DNA from: Lineus longissimus
Taxonomy: Eukaryota; Nemertea; Pilidiophora; Heteronemertea; Lineidae
Assembly: GCF_910592395.1 (NCBI RefSeq)
Contig: NC_088315.1
Coordinates: forward strand, 13,189,808-13,253,807
Direction of reading: 5' to 3'
DNA length: 64,000 nt
Position 1 is the first letter of the stretch; each line of letters starts with the position of its first letter. The position numbers and the translations under genes are program-made. Below, in pieces: positions 12,212-23,263 of this stretch. The notes under the pieces were generated by a model. It was not told the DNA's origin. It worked only from the letters and a program-made list of their open reading frames with translations, and did no database searches.

Positions 12212-12740
12212 TTATCTGTTTTTGATCTCAGACATTAGTTGTGAGAAGGGAGATCCCATTGAAAGTCTGTTCGTACACTTTATCTCCCCATGTAAAGTAG
12301 ATAGTGGTGATACAGGCTTTGAGTTGCTCCATTGTGTCTCTACAGTGAGTGGCGTGCCCAAGGTGTGGTGGAGGGCCTCAAACTCCTTATGGGTGATCTG
12401 CAGCACTTCGTTCACTGGAATGTTAGAGAAAAGGTCCACGACGTCACAGCTAATTAGTGTGCCTGGTTTGTCGAGGAACTTGAAGTCTGCAGAGTCTTTC
12501 ACGTAAGAGTTAGCTGACTTGCCTAGTGGGGCTAGTAGGTTGCTGAGGAGCTGGGCAGTGTTGTAGTACAGGGTCCCATGACTGCATATCAGTTGTCGGG
12601 CTTTGTTGGGGTTCTTGAGAATTTTTTATGGTGGCACGAGTGTAAGGTGGTTTCGGGTGCGTGATGTTGAGTTTGTCGTGGGTGGCATGGTCAATCTCAT
12701 TGCTGTCTCTGATGTTCTTTATTAGGGCTTTGTGCATCCT
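12212..12740 (-). pseudogene. Penelope-like element reverse transcriptase fragment
   Basis: Two - strand frames, joined by a shift near 12510, together read like the N-terminal half of a Penelope-type RT: GTLYYNTAQLLSNLLAPLGK, then VKDSADFKF, then CDVVDLFSNIPVNEVL. Penelope RTs have closely similar segments (a GSPTYxLAKxLAxxL block, and a DVVSLFTNIPV block that carries the first catalytic Asp). The downstream palm with the second metal-binding motif and the GIY-YIG endonuclease are missing. Upstream, to about 12985, basic His/Lys-rich frames may belong to the same element but are too degraded to place. Confidence 0.7.
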
Positions 12741-13029
12741 TGTCAGTTTCTGATTGGGTGTGAGTTGAGCTGTGCTGTGGTTGACTACCGTTTTCAGGCG
12801 GTTGTCGTGCGGCTGATGAGGGGGGGGGGATGTTCTGGTTGGGCTGCTCTTGGGGTTGTCTTTGGTTTGCCAAATTTCTTCTTATGAGTTTTCATGAAGT
12901 TGCAGTCTGGTTGGTGGTGATTATCTTTTCGACAGCGTGTTGTGTTTCGGTGCTCACTAGTGGTCGTAAATTGTTGTGGTTGCATTCTTTCTTAGTAGCT
13001 GCGGTGTGCACACTCTGTCGATATTAAGA

Positions 13030-14477
13030 GATGGGATAAATTACTGGTCTGCAACGACCACAATCGCATACCCGGACACAAATAATCGCCGAATTCCACT
13101 TGTTTCTGTATTGAGCTACCCAACTCTAAAACAGACACACGTCCGACAAAGGTGTCCCCGTCACAACAGGAAAGAAATAGGCTTAATTCTGACAACTCTT
13201 ATCCGTTCTGACGAAAATGAACCGAAAATAGCTCAAAATATATGCATGTTAGCACAAAATACCCAACTTGACTACAGTGTGTCCAAGAAAGTTTTTCGAA
13301 TCAAATTGGCATTTATGCAGCACCATCCGTCTGAAGTGGGTCAATATATGAATTACTTCATAGATAAAACACCGTGAAAGGAGCCCACGTCAAGCCATTT
13401 TACGGCAGGACAATGACATGCTCATCTTCAGCCTGGCCTGTTGTCAGGGCCTCGTTACTTCATAACTTTCTTTAGGCCAAACAACAAACAAATCTGATTC
13501 AGAAAAAAATTCCAATTTTAATAAAACTGCTGATAACAAGTAAAATGTCAATAAATGAAATAATCTAACCATTAGAAAATAAAATCTGAAAACGAATAAA
13601 ACAGTCCACGCCAGAATCTTCCTGTTCTTGCATTGTGTTATTGGGGGACTATAGGCAGGAGTAAAGGTGCTAATTTTGCCATCTTCAGGTGACTACTGTA
13701 CACAGTGAGGTTCCTGGGTCATGTCATATTCAGCACTGAATATATTCCTTGTACAATCTTAAATCATTTCAACGTACTGTGAGATGTGAGCAACCCCTAT
13801 TGGCGACTTTGTGTAACTTTATCTTGCCTACCTAGCTGCTGCCTATATTGTCCCGTTACCCCAGGAAAAGAGGTTGACCGATTATGTATCGGCACTGTTT
13901 TTTTATGGTCCAAGGACAATGAACACTGATAAACACAATCATTCGACCACACACGGCAATTCATACCCTTTCAAAAACGTCTTTCAAACCAAGTATTACC
14001 AACAGTTTGGCCTAATTTCGGCATGTTGTAGCAAATGTGTCCAAAGCAGTGAACCACTAGCGGTGCGTGATGTTAGGTAGTTCCGTGTGGGCAGTCGTTC
14101 TATGCCTAGGAAAGACCCTATTACTCCGCCGGTTAAAATGGCAAGTTACCTATTTGATAAGACCTTATGTTAACCCTATAGCTGCGATTGCCACTTTTAT
14201 CAAATTAAGATTCGACAAACTTTCTGGGCACTGTATACAGACCTCATCACCCATACAAAATGCCAATGCCTTAACACAATCGAATTGTTCGTTCTCACAG
14301 CTGTCCTCTTTCCCAGCAAAATACAGAGACCCGAAAAGTCATTGATCAAATGCCCCCTAAGTCAATTAACTCCCTGTTTCACCGGCCACAACTAATAATC
14401 CTACCTTCAGATCATTTTTTTACGCTCTCGTTCTCATCTACATAGGCCCCTACAACCCTTTGTACTTCTAGCTGATA
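13030..14477. other. Unassigned DNA, no gene recognised
   Basis: A 133-codon + strand frame at 12976-13377 overlaps the Penelope remnant and has no motif I recognise. The remainder has AT-rich non-coding character, with no known repeat. Confidence 0.4.
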
Positions 14478-14479
14478 TA

Positions 14480-14892
14480 CAGGGTGGATCAAAAAAGGTG
14501 ATCCTGAAACAAACATATTTTTTGTATTAATGCCATGAATATTTCATTGCATGTATGATAAAGTAGGAGCTAGGCCCTTTCAATTGATATCTTCATATCA
14601 CTCATGCTCCCACGGATGACTGCACACCAATGTCTTGAAAATGACATGCAGAAATCTAATTTTTCCAAGTCACCTGTTCCATGTATTATGCAGGCGTAAC
14701 CCTGTGTTTATTAAGCGCCAACACCTTCAACAAGAATTCAGCAAAAGGTTGACATTCTTCGTGAGGACCTGACCATGGTTTGAAGAGCAATTAAAGACAT
14801 GCGACTTCATTGTGAACTCTGTTTCCAAAGTTGAAGGTGTTGGCGCTTAATTTTACTTATCCCAAAAAGCTGTTTGTTTTTGATCCACCCTG
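14480..14892 (+). mobile_element. Mariner-type MITE G
   Basis: 413 bp bounded by CAGGGTGGATCAAAAA and its complement TTTTTGATCCACCCTG, with TA on each side (14478-14479 and 14893-14894), the Tc1/mariner target duplication. An internal 20-bp inverted repeat (14712-14731 and 14830-14849, GCGCCAACACCTTC) brackets a central spacer. No transposase. It abuts the next transposon, which begins at the shared TA. Confidence 0.85.
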
Positions 14893-15220
14893 TACTGGGT
14901 GTCTCATAAAAAAGATAATCATAGCAAAATGGGTTAATATTTTTAAACCATACTTTCTACAACTTCTCTCATTGCAGTACAATAAAGTAAAAGCTATGAG
15001 CTTTGTGTTGATACCAATGCGACGCCCAACCTGTTATGCATGACTTAGTACCATGGTCTTAAAAAAGACATGCAGAAGTCACCTTGTTCCAAGTAGGGAA
15101 ATTCAAGCTTGACATTAAGCCACATTACGTGGCTGAGAATGAAAGCATGTTTAATGATCAACAACACATCACTTTCTTTCAGATAAATTTTATTCCACAT
15201 GAATTCAACATTTTTACAAT

Positions 15221-15556
15221 TTAAACCCCGTCACCCTCCACGTGACCCCTCCTCTTTAGAAGCATTTGACAACGCCGACACATACCCTGAAGAGCCCATG
15301 TCACTATCTCTGGATTGTCCCTCAAATCATTGTCCTCCTGAATTATGACTATGAGAGCTCTTACTTCTGCTAGACCTTGAACTGGAGTCTCATAAACCTT
15401 GTTCTTCAGGTACCCCAAAGAAAAAAATCGCAGGGAGTCAAAATTGGTGACCTTTGTGGCCACTCCACTGGGCGGTTCAGCTTGATTACTCATTCTCCGA
15501 AGAAATCAATCAAGGTTTCCTGAACTACACCAAGGCGATGTGCTGGAGCACCGTCA
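15221..15556 (-). pseudogene. DD41D-like mariner transposase, C-terminal remnant
   Basis: The - strand begins with DGAPAHRLGVVQETLIDFFG and continues through PVEWPQRSPILTPCDFFLWG to YLKNKVYETPVQ. These are the second- and third-aspartate segments of the IS630/Tc1/mariner DDE domain. I count 41 codons between the two aspartates, the spacing of the DD41D group. There is one in-frame TGA between them and a single-base shift after the WG of LWG, so it is dead. The frame starts exactly where the tyrosine-recombinase element ends, showing that the latter broke the gene. Confidence 0.75.
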
Positions 15557-15625
15557 TTATCACATCAGAAGTGTTTTCCCCATTCCCTGTTTGTTTAAGT
15601 ACTGGGGGATTTAAAACTCCGGCCA
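15557..15625 (-). repeat. Split direct repeat b2
   Basis: A 69-bp segment starting TTATCACATCAGAAGTG and ending AACTCCGGCCA on the + strand, repeated at 15855-15923. It forms the outer 3' end of the element. Confidence 0.85.
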
Positions 15626-15795
15626 GGGTAAAGCCTTGGGAGTAAACAAGGAACAGAGGAAACACGGGTGGGGCAGGTGGGTTACGAAATGCCGAGGGCT
15701 CCTAACTCAACATGTGCAAAGAAGGAACCGGCAGCCTGCCCACGCGTGAGGAGGAGTTATGCTACTCCGCGGGAGAGAGCCTGCCAAGTCTCTTT

Positions 15796-15854
15796 GCAAA
15801 GCCATCGAGAAATCCAAGTGACGTCACAAGGAATGGGTTATACCACTTCAGGTG
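15796..15854 (-). repeat. Split direct repeat a2
   Basis: A 59-bp segment repeated at 20561-20619 with three or fewer differences. It contains AAGTGACGTCACAAGG, i.e. a palindromic TGACGTCA (CRE-type) site, which could act in transcription of the element from the a1 end. Confidence 0.85.
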
Positions 15855-15923
15855 TTATCACATCAGAAGTGTTTTCCCCATTCCCTGTTTGTTTAAGTAC
15901 TGGGGGATTTAAAACTCCGGCCA
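15855..15923 (-). repeat. Split direct repeat b1
   Basis: Second copy of the 69-bp segment at 15557-15625, joined directly to a2, exactly as in split-direct-repeat elements. Confidence 0.85.
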
Positions 15924-16225
15924 ATAAATCCCGGCCGTGAAAATGGGATCGCCCGAATAAGCGGCAATCTGGACTCTTGGCGAAGCCGTTATCTCCCAAT
16001 ACTCAAAATAAAAGAGGAGAAAAACCAGATTCGCGAAAATAGTATTTATTATTAGAAATAAGACAGGCGACTGCCGGAGCTTACAAAATAGTACAGACGA
16101 CCGCCGGAGTTTATAGAGTAGCAAAGGATATTGTTGCAAAAGTAATTTCCAACGCATAATGTATGATATGCTGTCTTAAATTAATTATATGTTTGACGAG
16201 ACTTACAGATATGCGAAACAGTGGA

Positions 16226-17449
16226 CTACGAGAAAGCATTATCTAAGGTTATGCCTGAATGCTTATGAAAGAATGTCTCTGGGCTATTATCACTGGAGAC
16301 TGAATGAGAGAAGCGGTCTGCTACAACACTGGAATCTCTAAGAGCATTTACGCTACTGTAATACGCGGCGGATGGTTCGGAAAACCAGCCGATGTGGTTC
16401 ATCATTTGCTGTGCATTGGATACTGAAGCGGAAACGCCTAATGTAACGGCACAACCAGCGCGCAAACTGTGTAGCGTTTCGCCCTCGTCGATTCCAATGC
16501 CCTTGAGATACTGCTTGAACCTGTCGTACATGGAATTGTAAGTTGCTCGCTGGTCTAGAACGACACCCTCTTCACTGACTATTCTAAATAAATAGCCTCT
16601 GGAAAGATCTACACCTAATGCTTTCGCGCCCGAGATGTATCTTTCAATGGCCAAGACAGGGCAGATTTGCTCATCCTGACATCTTTTAATGACAAAGGTG
16701 TTAGAACGGCCATTTCCACCTTTTAGCGTCTTTGTAAATGTGTGGCAGAAGGTAAACCCCGAGTTGTCACGCATTCTTTTTATTTCCTGCGTTGGAACTT
16801 GAGCTAAGTCTGAAGCTCTATCGCCTGCGAAAAATTGGAGTTTGATAAAAGCTTGATTCCGCAAGAGGGTAAATGTACGCTTTGAGGAAGTGCCTGTGAC
16901 AGACAGTTCTCTATCGATCAAGGCAGCAATACGCTTTATTTTACTGGCGAAAATCGGGATGGCCTGCTTTGGAAGGACGTGAGAGGCAGCCTGTTCACGC
17001 CCAATTTGCTTGACATAGTTTGCAATGAGTGAAGATCTGGCAGGATTGCCGCTTGACAACTGATTATTCCAGACTTTTCCCCTACTGGCGTCTTCAATTA
17101 CTGACGCTAAGTTTTGCACGGTATTCTTAACAGATTCTACTGCCATGCGTTTGGGACATGAACAACCTAATTCCTTCGGGTTACCTAGAAATGGGCAGTC
17201 AATGGAATGAACTTTAGTTTTACCGAATTTGTCTTTCCATACCAGGAAATTACGCACCTCCTCGGGACCGACATTAGAATAACTTGGAGTTGATGGCAGG
17301 GCGAGAAGGAAGCGAAGAAAAACAGGCTTGATGCCTTGTAATCGTTTCTCATGTTGCTGATTGCCAAAAACTCTTTCTAGGTAACGAATTCTCTCGTCAA
17401 TGCGGGCCGAATCGATTTTCGCCGGTTGCTGAGCTTTTGATGAGATTGT
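16226..17449 (-). CDS. Tyrosine recombinase of DIRS/Ngaro-type element
   Basis: An intact 407-residue reading frame. A good acceptor (TTTTTTCTTCCAG|ACAATC) places the exon start at 17449; an in-frame ATG at 17467 would be inside the acceptor tract. The protein has an N-terminal region with a CPFLGNPKELGCSCPKRMA cysteine cluster, then a catalytic half with GDRASDLAQ (first Arg), FTKTLKGG (Lys), LHSLRAGCA (His-x-x-Arg), MNHIGWFS (His/Trp) and SAAYYSS (Tyr nucleophile). All catalytic positions of the tyrosine recombinase family are therefore present. It would integrate circular cDNA without target duplication. It is the only intact gene of the element, so it could act on relatives in trans. Confidence 0.85.
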   Translation of the reverse strand, partial: TISSKAQQPAKIDSARIDERIRYLERVFGNQQHEKRLQGIKPVFLRFLLALPSTPSYSNVGPEEVRNFLVWKDKFGKTKVHSIDCPFLGNPKELGCSCPKRMAVESVKNTVQNLASVIEDASRGKVWNNQLSSGNPARSSLIANYVKQIGREQAASHVLPKQAIPIFASKIKRIAALIDRELSVTGTSSKRTFTLLRNQAFIKLQFFAGDRASDLAQVPTQEIKRMRDNSGFTFCHTFTKTLKGGNGRSNTFVIKRCQDEQICPVLAIERYISGAKALGVDLSRGYLFRIVSEEGVVLDQRATYNSMYDRFKQYLKGIGIDEGETLHSLRAGCAVTLGVSASVSNAQQMMNHIGWFSEPSAAYYSSVNALRDSSVVADRFSHSVSSDNSPETFFHKHSGITLDNAFS

Positions 17450-17477
17450 CTGGAAGAAAAAAGGCAAGAGCTTGTAT

Positions 17478-18070
17478 TCATGTAAAAGACATTCTGTAGG
17501 CTCTTAAAGGGAAGCGAAGGCCCTTGTTATCTAGCAGAAAACCCGTCTTAGAGGGTACATGGACAACACCGGTTTGGCCAGCTTCCCCTAGGGTAATTGA
17601 GGACATAACGTACTGCCTTATAAACGGAAACCAAACAGGTACGGGATGGAGAACTGGCAAGACAATCGTTCACTTTCTGACTGAACTTTGCTCTAAGAAT
17701 CTGAGAACTTGGAAAATTAGACAAAATGGGGGATAAATATAATAATTCAAATCCCGAGATAGATCTTGAGCAAAGATGTTTACCCCAGAAGTAGCTGGCG
17801 TTAAGCAAGGGGTATAATGTGGGAGGGGTTCACCCTTAGCATTTTTCATACAGTTTGAATCTAGTGCTATGAGATCAAGCTGGTGGGGGCAATACACATT
17901 TTGTAGTAAGTCCCACGACTGTTGTGACAACATAACGTCAGAGTTGGAAAGTGATCGAGAGGGCGAGTCTTTTTAAGAATTTCGTCCCATTGGTCAATAT
18001 GTTGGTGAAGCTGGCCAGGAACAAAATATTCGGGATCACGCAGTGGCAGTGTTTGAATATTAAAAGGAAC
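17478..18070 (-). pseudogene. Polymerase remnant: RT leader joined to RNase H end
   Basis: The - strand first reads LRDPEYFVPGQLHQHIDQW, as at the start of DIRS-group polymerases, then jumps within about 40 codons to a C-terminal RNase H-like section: LDLIALDSNCM, SSGVNIFAQDLSRDL-type and YPPFCLIFQVLRFLEQ, followed in a shifted frame by WFPFIRQYVMSSITLGE and VHVPSKTGFLLD. No RT motif (palm aspartates) occurs between. About 250 residues of RT are missing compared with the family. The recombinase exon follows directly after an intron acceptor. Confidence 0.65.
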
Positions 18071-18608
18071 TTTTTTACTTAAGACATCCTCAAAGTTAGG
18101 ATTGATGTGGGCCGAAGGTTGGGGACTCTTCCCGTTTAAAAGCTTCCAAGCTGGTGTTCTAGAAAACTCTCTAGCTGCACGAAGAGGTTAGAAGTTCGAG
18201 TTTTTTTCCCAATCAGGAATTTTGATGTGGAGGTCGTTGACAATTTTCTGTAAAGAGGAAAAGACAAACGGGAGAAGTCCCCAACCTTCAACCCATGCGA
18301 GAGGCAAGCTCCCGCTAAGGACTCAGTGGCCCCGGGAAGAAGGAAGAGGGAGAAAGCTTAGATTAAACAGGGAAAATACAAAGTAATTGTAATTTTGTAA
18401 AGACTCAGTTCTATCCTTATGTTTCGGTATGAAAATTCCTTTGAAGCTAATAACCCCACCGATAATTCCGCTTGTTAGACTGTACCGAAAAGATTTCATT
18501 CTGTTCATAAATTGGTGGTTACATTGTTTGCCGATATTGTTTACCTGTGGTCGATGTGTAGAGAGAAAAAGGGGGAAAGTATTCTAAGTGGGATTGGTGT
18601 CTCTGAGG

Positions 18609-19306
18609 TCTTTCAATTTCTGACAGTCACAGACCCAATGATTGGTGGATTTGCAAAAGAAACATGGGTATTGGCTCGCGCCGGGCGAAAATCTTCCGCC
18701 CCTGGATCCTCGCCTCGGGGACGCGAACGGGTATCTTTGGCCATAACCTTGAAAGGGATCATAAAAGGTTGGGGAAAAGGGTGGCTGTTGGTAGTTTGCC
18801 TGGGATGGTTAGAGGTTCTGAAGCGGGGAGGCCTGCCTAGGGACTCTCGTCTTTTTCTTAACGGGTTCATCTTCGGAGCTATCATTCTTTGGTTTCGTTT
18901 TCTTTAGGTGCTTTGCCAAAGCCTTGGAAACCGCATCACTAGCACCGCCTCCTAGGATGTCCAAGCAAAACAAGGAGAGATTGAGCTTTCCCTGATTTAA
19001 CTTTGCCTGCCTATAGTGCTCTTCATATGTAATCTGCAACTTATCTCGGGACTTTACGGCAGCTCGGGCTAGTTGATCCAACAAAAGTATTAGAAGAGAT
19101 TCGTTCGGAGAGTTTTTGGACGCTACACATCTCACCTGTTGCTTCAAGGAATCTAAATCTGCGGCATCAGAGCCGGCCAAAGGAATCGACAAAGTCGTAG
19201 CCTCGGTTAGCGTTGCCGGATATAGCCTAGCAGATGGGCCTGGTTTAGGGACAGTTTCACATCTCCTAGCCTTCGACGGCGGGGCCTCTTTGTCAGAACC
19301 CGAGGA
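18609..19306 (-). CDS. Gag-like protein, exon 2, with zinc knuckle
   Basis: Starts after acceptor TTTCTTTGCTTCAG|TCC and reads SSGSDKEAPPSKARR, then a helical segment and a Lys-rich tail ending KKKTRVPRQASPLQNL at a stop (18809). In another frame, at 18664-18623, the strand encodes CFFCKSTNHWVCDC, a perfect C-x2-C-x4-H-x4-C zinc knuckle. A frameshift (or unrecognised intron) between 18.81 and 18.67 kb would join them. Nucleocapsid-type knuckles mark Gag proteins that package RNA in cytoplasmic particles. Confidence 0.6.
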
Positions 19307-19557
19307 CTGAAGCAAAGAAATGTGCATTAAAAAAAGGAAAGGTAAAAAGAAGGGAAAGGTATAAAGAAAGAGATGAAGTTTGGCCAAGAGAACGACGTGA
19401 TGGAAAAAGGTTTTAAACTGAGATTTTAGCTTTGTGGGTTCTGAGTGATCTAAGAATTGGACCTGGTCAAACTTGATACGACCTGCCTGGCTGGGAACAG
19501 CTGGAGTTAGCGTCAAGGGAGTTTATATTGACAAATTAATATAAAATTCAAGCTTAC

Positions 19558-19863
19558 CAATTCCTGACCAGCCGGTTGGCCCATTTCATTAGCCAACAGT
19601 ATGACGAAATGTGCGAGTATACGCAGATTTACGAGGTTCGGCTCCCTGTTGGCCATCGAGATAATTTGCGTTGCCGACTCTCCTGTCAGCCTACCGACGG
19701 CCTCATCGAGATCGCCCTCGGATAGGCTGGTAAGCGGCGTGTCTTTAGTTAGTCTCGCGAAGTCCTTTGGGGGTCCTGAAGTTTCCTTGAGTGATACCAG
19801 GAGTGGCATGATTTGGCTGGCTGGCAGGATATGCCTTCTTTTAAGGACCGGTGGTAGTACCAT
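19558..19863 (-). CDS. Gag-like protein, exon 1
   Basis: An exon of 102 codons from ATG, immediately after an acceptor (TTCTATTCTGTTTTCAG|ATG), to a strong donor (GAATTG|GTAAGCTT). Phase 0 at both junctions, compatible with exon 2. Composition is Leu/Ser/Asp rich with no motif I recognise. A non-coding leader exon further upstream, near 19.9-20.6 kb, is implied by the acceptor. Confidence 0.55.
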
Positions 19864-20560
19864 CTGAAAACAGAATAGAACTTGATAGAGCTCGCCTACA
19901 AGAACACAGGGGTGCTTGAAACCAGGCAAGCTGACCTAAAATACGGCGAAGTCGTCAAATCGAACTGACAAAACGTACCTTGGCTTCGTTCGTGATGCTG
20001 ATTGTGTCATGAGAGCAGAGAGAAAGAGATTGTGAGAAGGTACCTGCCCAATATAAAGCCTAAGGCCCAGCCTGATTATGCAACTCCCGGCCACATGGCA
20101 TAAACGTGTCATTCAACCAATTCGCCTTGCCTTTATTAAAACTGCTTAGTCCCAGACGGCCTCGGCCTACTATAAGCTAATAGCGAAAACGACACAGCCT
20201 TCTGTGTCACCGCGTACTGGTCAAGCGAATCTTCGCGACCTAACTATGCACATATTACGCGAATCTTCGCGCCTGGTCAAGCGAATCTTCGCGACCGTAA
20301 CATAAAACGCCAGCCTTATATAATAAACGAAGTGGTATACAAATTTGCCCTGGGGAAGGCAAATGGCCGCCCAATACCTATAAAATCGAAAAACCAAAAA
20401 GTACAGAAAGCGAGAAAGCGGCGAAAGGATCAAGGAAAACGAGAAAAACCGGATAATGTAAAGACGGGCTCCGCAAAAGAAGTACAGGACGGGAAGCGAG
20501 GGCGACCCGAGAAAAGACAGTAGAAAGGGGAATCGGGAGAGAGCACAAAACATGACCAGC

Positions 20561-20619
20561 GCGAAGCCGTCGAGAAATCCAAGTGACGTCACAAGGAATG
20601 GGTTATACCACTTCAGGTG
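20561..20619 (-). repeat. Split direct repeat a1 (element 5' end)
   Basis: Matches 15796-15854, including the TGACGTCA palindrome. Upstream of the gag-like gene, so it is the likely promoter end. Confidence 0.85.
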
Positions 20620-21217
20620 TGTGCCCACCATAAGCGCCTGAAAATGCCCCTCCCAGTTGTGACATAACACTCTTAAATTAATGAACCATGTGTGACAACA
20701 GCTGCATGGAATTTCCAAACTTGGAACAAGTTAATTTCTGTCTGTCATTTTAAAGACAAAGGTGCTCAGTCATGCGTGACTGCATGGACGACACAATGGT
20801 ATCGACACAAATCTCATAGCGCTGCAATATGTTTAAAGCTGTAAAATGAATGGTTAAAAAATTCTAAAGCCGAGGACACACTACCAACTATTGCTCACCA
20901 AGATCAAAAACAGATGTAGGGTCACCTGGCAAGTCACTCTTGCTGGCCACAACAACTGTGCGTTCACACCAATGTCAGGCCCAGACAATTTTAGCTACCT
21001 GTACCTGTCTGTTACGTCACTGGAGGGAATTTTCAGATGAAAACAAACATGGCTTATGAGACCCCTGCTGTCATTGCTCCTGATTAATCAGGTATATACC
21101 TGTAGTTTTATAGGCCCATGGACATTCTCAAAACAGCCAACCATCTTCAAAGTACGGGTTTACATGTGAAAAACATATAATCGGAACTCCACCTTGAAAT
21201 GTAGACTCAAATAGCTA

Positions 21218-22071
21218 AATGAAATGGCCAGGGCCATTGTGCTCACCTCATGTGGTGGAAAGATGGATAAAGAGCATGGTATTGTGTCATGTAGTGTTAG
21301 GTTTGATGTAGGTCCAAGCAATTACAATTTCCCCAAAATGGCCAATTCACAGTACATTCGACCTCTGTGACCTTGAAAAGTAGGTCAAATCAAAGAAGAC
21401 CCGGGTGACACATTGAATGGTTGTTAGAATTAGATGTACCTATGATATAAAATTGGTGCCAATCGGGCAAGTCATTACTAGGAATAATGGCATTTTGAAG
21501 AATTTAGGATTTGGCCCCTTCCCTGGAGGCCAAACGGCAAATCAGATCGCACCAAACTTCGGTACCTGAGATCACCTGACCAAGGGGTACATGTGTACTT
21601 AATTTGTGATCAATAGTCATTGCAGTTAAGAAACGTGCCATAGTTACGGCCTGACGGCGAATTTACGCCATTTGACCTCTGTGACCTTGACAAGAAGGTC
21701 AAATTAAAAACCTGTGTGACATATACTGTATGGTGGTTAGATGTACCCATGATATCAAATTGGTGGCAATCGGGCAAGAAGTTAAGGAATAATCACATTT
21801 TTAAGGTTTTTGGATTTTGCCCCCTGGTGGTCAAGTGGTGAATCATACTGGACTAAACCTCGGTCCCTGAGATTACCTGACTAAGGGGTAAATGTGTACC
21901 AAGTTTGGTATCAATAGTCATTGCAGTTTAGAAACGTGCCATCGTTACATCCTAACGGCCAATTTACACCATTTGACCTCTGTGACCTTGAAAAGGAGGT
22001 CAAATCAAAAACCCGGAGGATATATGATGCACCTTTGCTAGAAGTACCTACCATACTTACCGACCCCAAAT
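21218..22071 (-). mobile_element. Family A element, inverted, 5' truncated
   Basis: Reverse complement of the reference copy, starting at its 3' terminus (AATGAAATGGCC) and closely following 11839 back to about 10990. The 5' hairpin and CGT run are lost. Confidence 0.8.
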
Positions 22072-22387
22072 ATATCTATAATATCAGTTAGCAAGCAACA
22101 TTCTTATTTCATTTCATGTTTTAGGTTTTGGACTTGTAAATTCACCCAGTATCTGTGCCCCTTTCCACGCATATATAAAATGTATGTGCACAGCCAGTAT
22201 TATATGTATAGGCCTGGTAATAAAGGCCCATTCCTGAACGTATCAAATGGTGCAAGGGTTATATTTAAGGAGACATAAGAGAGACTTGTCAACAGAGGGT
22301 GACTCTCCCAGCAGACGCTGCAGTGCGCGTTCTTAAATTCAAGGCAACCATCACTGGATTAATTGGCCAGTTTGAGATAGAACCGCT

Positions 22388-22531
22388 GGAACTGCTGAAC
22401 CAATATGGCATATTGCCCAAAGCTACAATCACACCAAGTTTTAGCCATCTAGCCCTAGCGGTTAAGAAACGTGCCCAGGATAAGACGGCGGACACAGCGA
22501 TATTGTATAGACTCCCCGCATGGTGAACCAA
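22388..22531 (-). mobile_element. Family A element, inverted 5' fragment
   Basis: Complement of the GGCTCACC-type 5' module (compare 8077-8215): GGGGAGTCTATACAATA, then GTTTCTTAACCGCTAGGG and TTTGGGCAATATG. The remainder of the element is missing or lies in 22072-22387, which I cannot align. Confidence 0.7.
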
Positions 22532-23263
22532 AAAGGAGACTCAAACATACCTATAAGACTGGGCCGAAGCAATGCATAAGTGGGCCAGTGGAACAAAACA
22601 GAAAATCAACAGTGTGTAATGGTACCGTACAATCACCCCCACGAGATCTATGATCAGGCCCATGACCTGCATGCAAGTAATAAACATTTGCTTTTTAAAG
22701 AGGCCTATCAAGCGCTTTGAGCGGCCAGTTAATGGTTGGATACTGCGCTATATAAGACTCGTATTATTATTATTATTATTATAAAGCTGATCACCGACCC
22801 CCCCCCCCCCCCCCGGAAGGTCTCTCCTGCAAGATGACAAATAAACAAAATAAGATGAAATGTTGTGGTCCGGTGGTTCTGGTGTCACACTTGGTGTGGT
22901 AACTTAAACAATAAATAATGAGAGTGGGTTGTAATGAAATTCCTTAATAAAGGAAGGGCTGGAAGAAAGGCCAGCATGAGTTTGGCCTCGGGTAACATTT
23001 GCATCATAACCCAACCATGAAGAATACTTGTGTCTACTTACAGAAGTTTATGTTGATCATCTGCTTTAAAATACCTAGTTCCCACCACACCAGAAATCTT
23101 ACCTGTCTTATCGCCTTTTCGAATAACAGAAAAGAGTCAACTTCAGTTTGTAGCTCGAGATTGATATCGGTGTTCAACCCTGCCTGTCAAGAGAGCCCCG
23201 GTGCAGAGTAACGATGACAGGGATTGATCTGAAAATAGTTTCAATTGACCTCTCTTAATTTTT
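22532..23263. other. Unassigned DNA with ATT and poly-C runs
   Basis: Contains a short (ATT)n run near 22762-22783 and a poly-C tract near 22797-22815. No gene recognised. Confidence 0.4.

Larger units (their letters stand above)
15557..20619 (-). mobile_element. DIRS/Ngaro-type tyrosine-recombinase retroelement, RT-deleted
   Basis: In its own (minus) orientation the order is a1 (20619-20561), gag-like gene, RNase H remnant, tyrosine recombinase, b1 (15923-15855), a2 (15854-15796), spacer, b2 (15625-15557). An a1-ORFs-b1-a2-b2 arrangement is the split-direct-repeat structure known for Ngaro, PAT and VIPER elements. The RNase H tail resembles DIRS-group polymerases. The reverse transcriptase core is absent between about 18.07 and 17.93 kb. 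There is no target duplication, as expected for recombinase integration. Confidence 0.8.
14895..20885 (-). mobile_element. Tc1/mariner (DD41D-like) transposon, interrupted
   Basis: Long inverted ends match across the block: 14895-15110 and the complement of about 20715-20885 share CTATGAG(C/A)TTTGTGT, GCATGACT and ACTTGTTCCAAGT(T/A)-type words. Inside lie a transposase C-terminal remnant at 15221-15556 and the tyrosine-recombinase element 15557-20619. The middle and N-terminus of the transposase are not found next to the right end, so a deletion must have accompanied or followed the insertion. The right outer boundary is approximate. Confidence 0.65.

Noticed and set aside
12976-13377. A 133-codon + strand ORF
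   Set aside because: No recognisable motif or splice sites; partly overlaps the antisense Penelope remnant.
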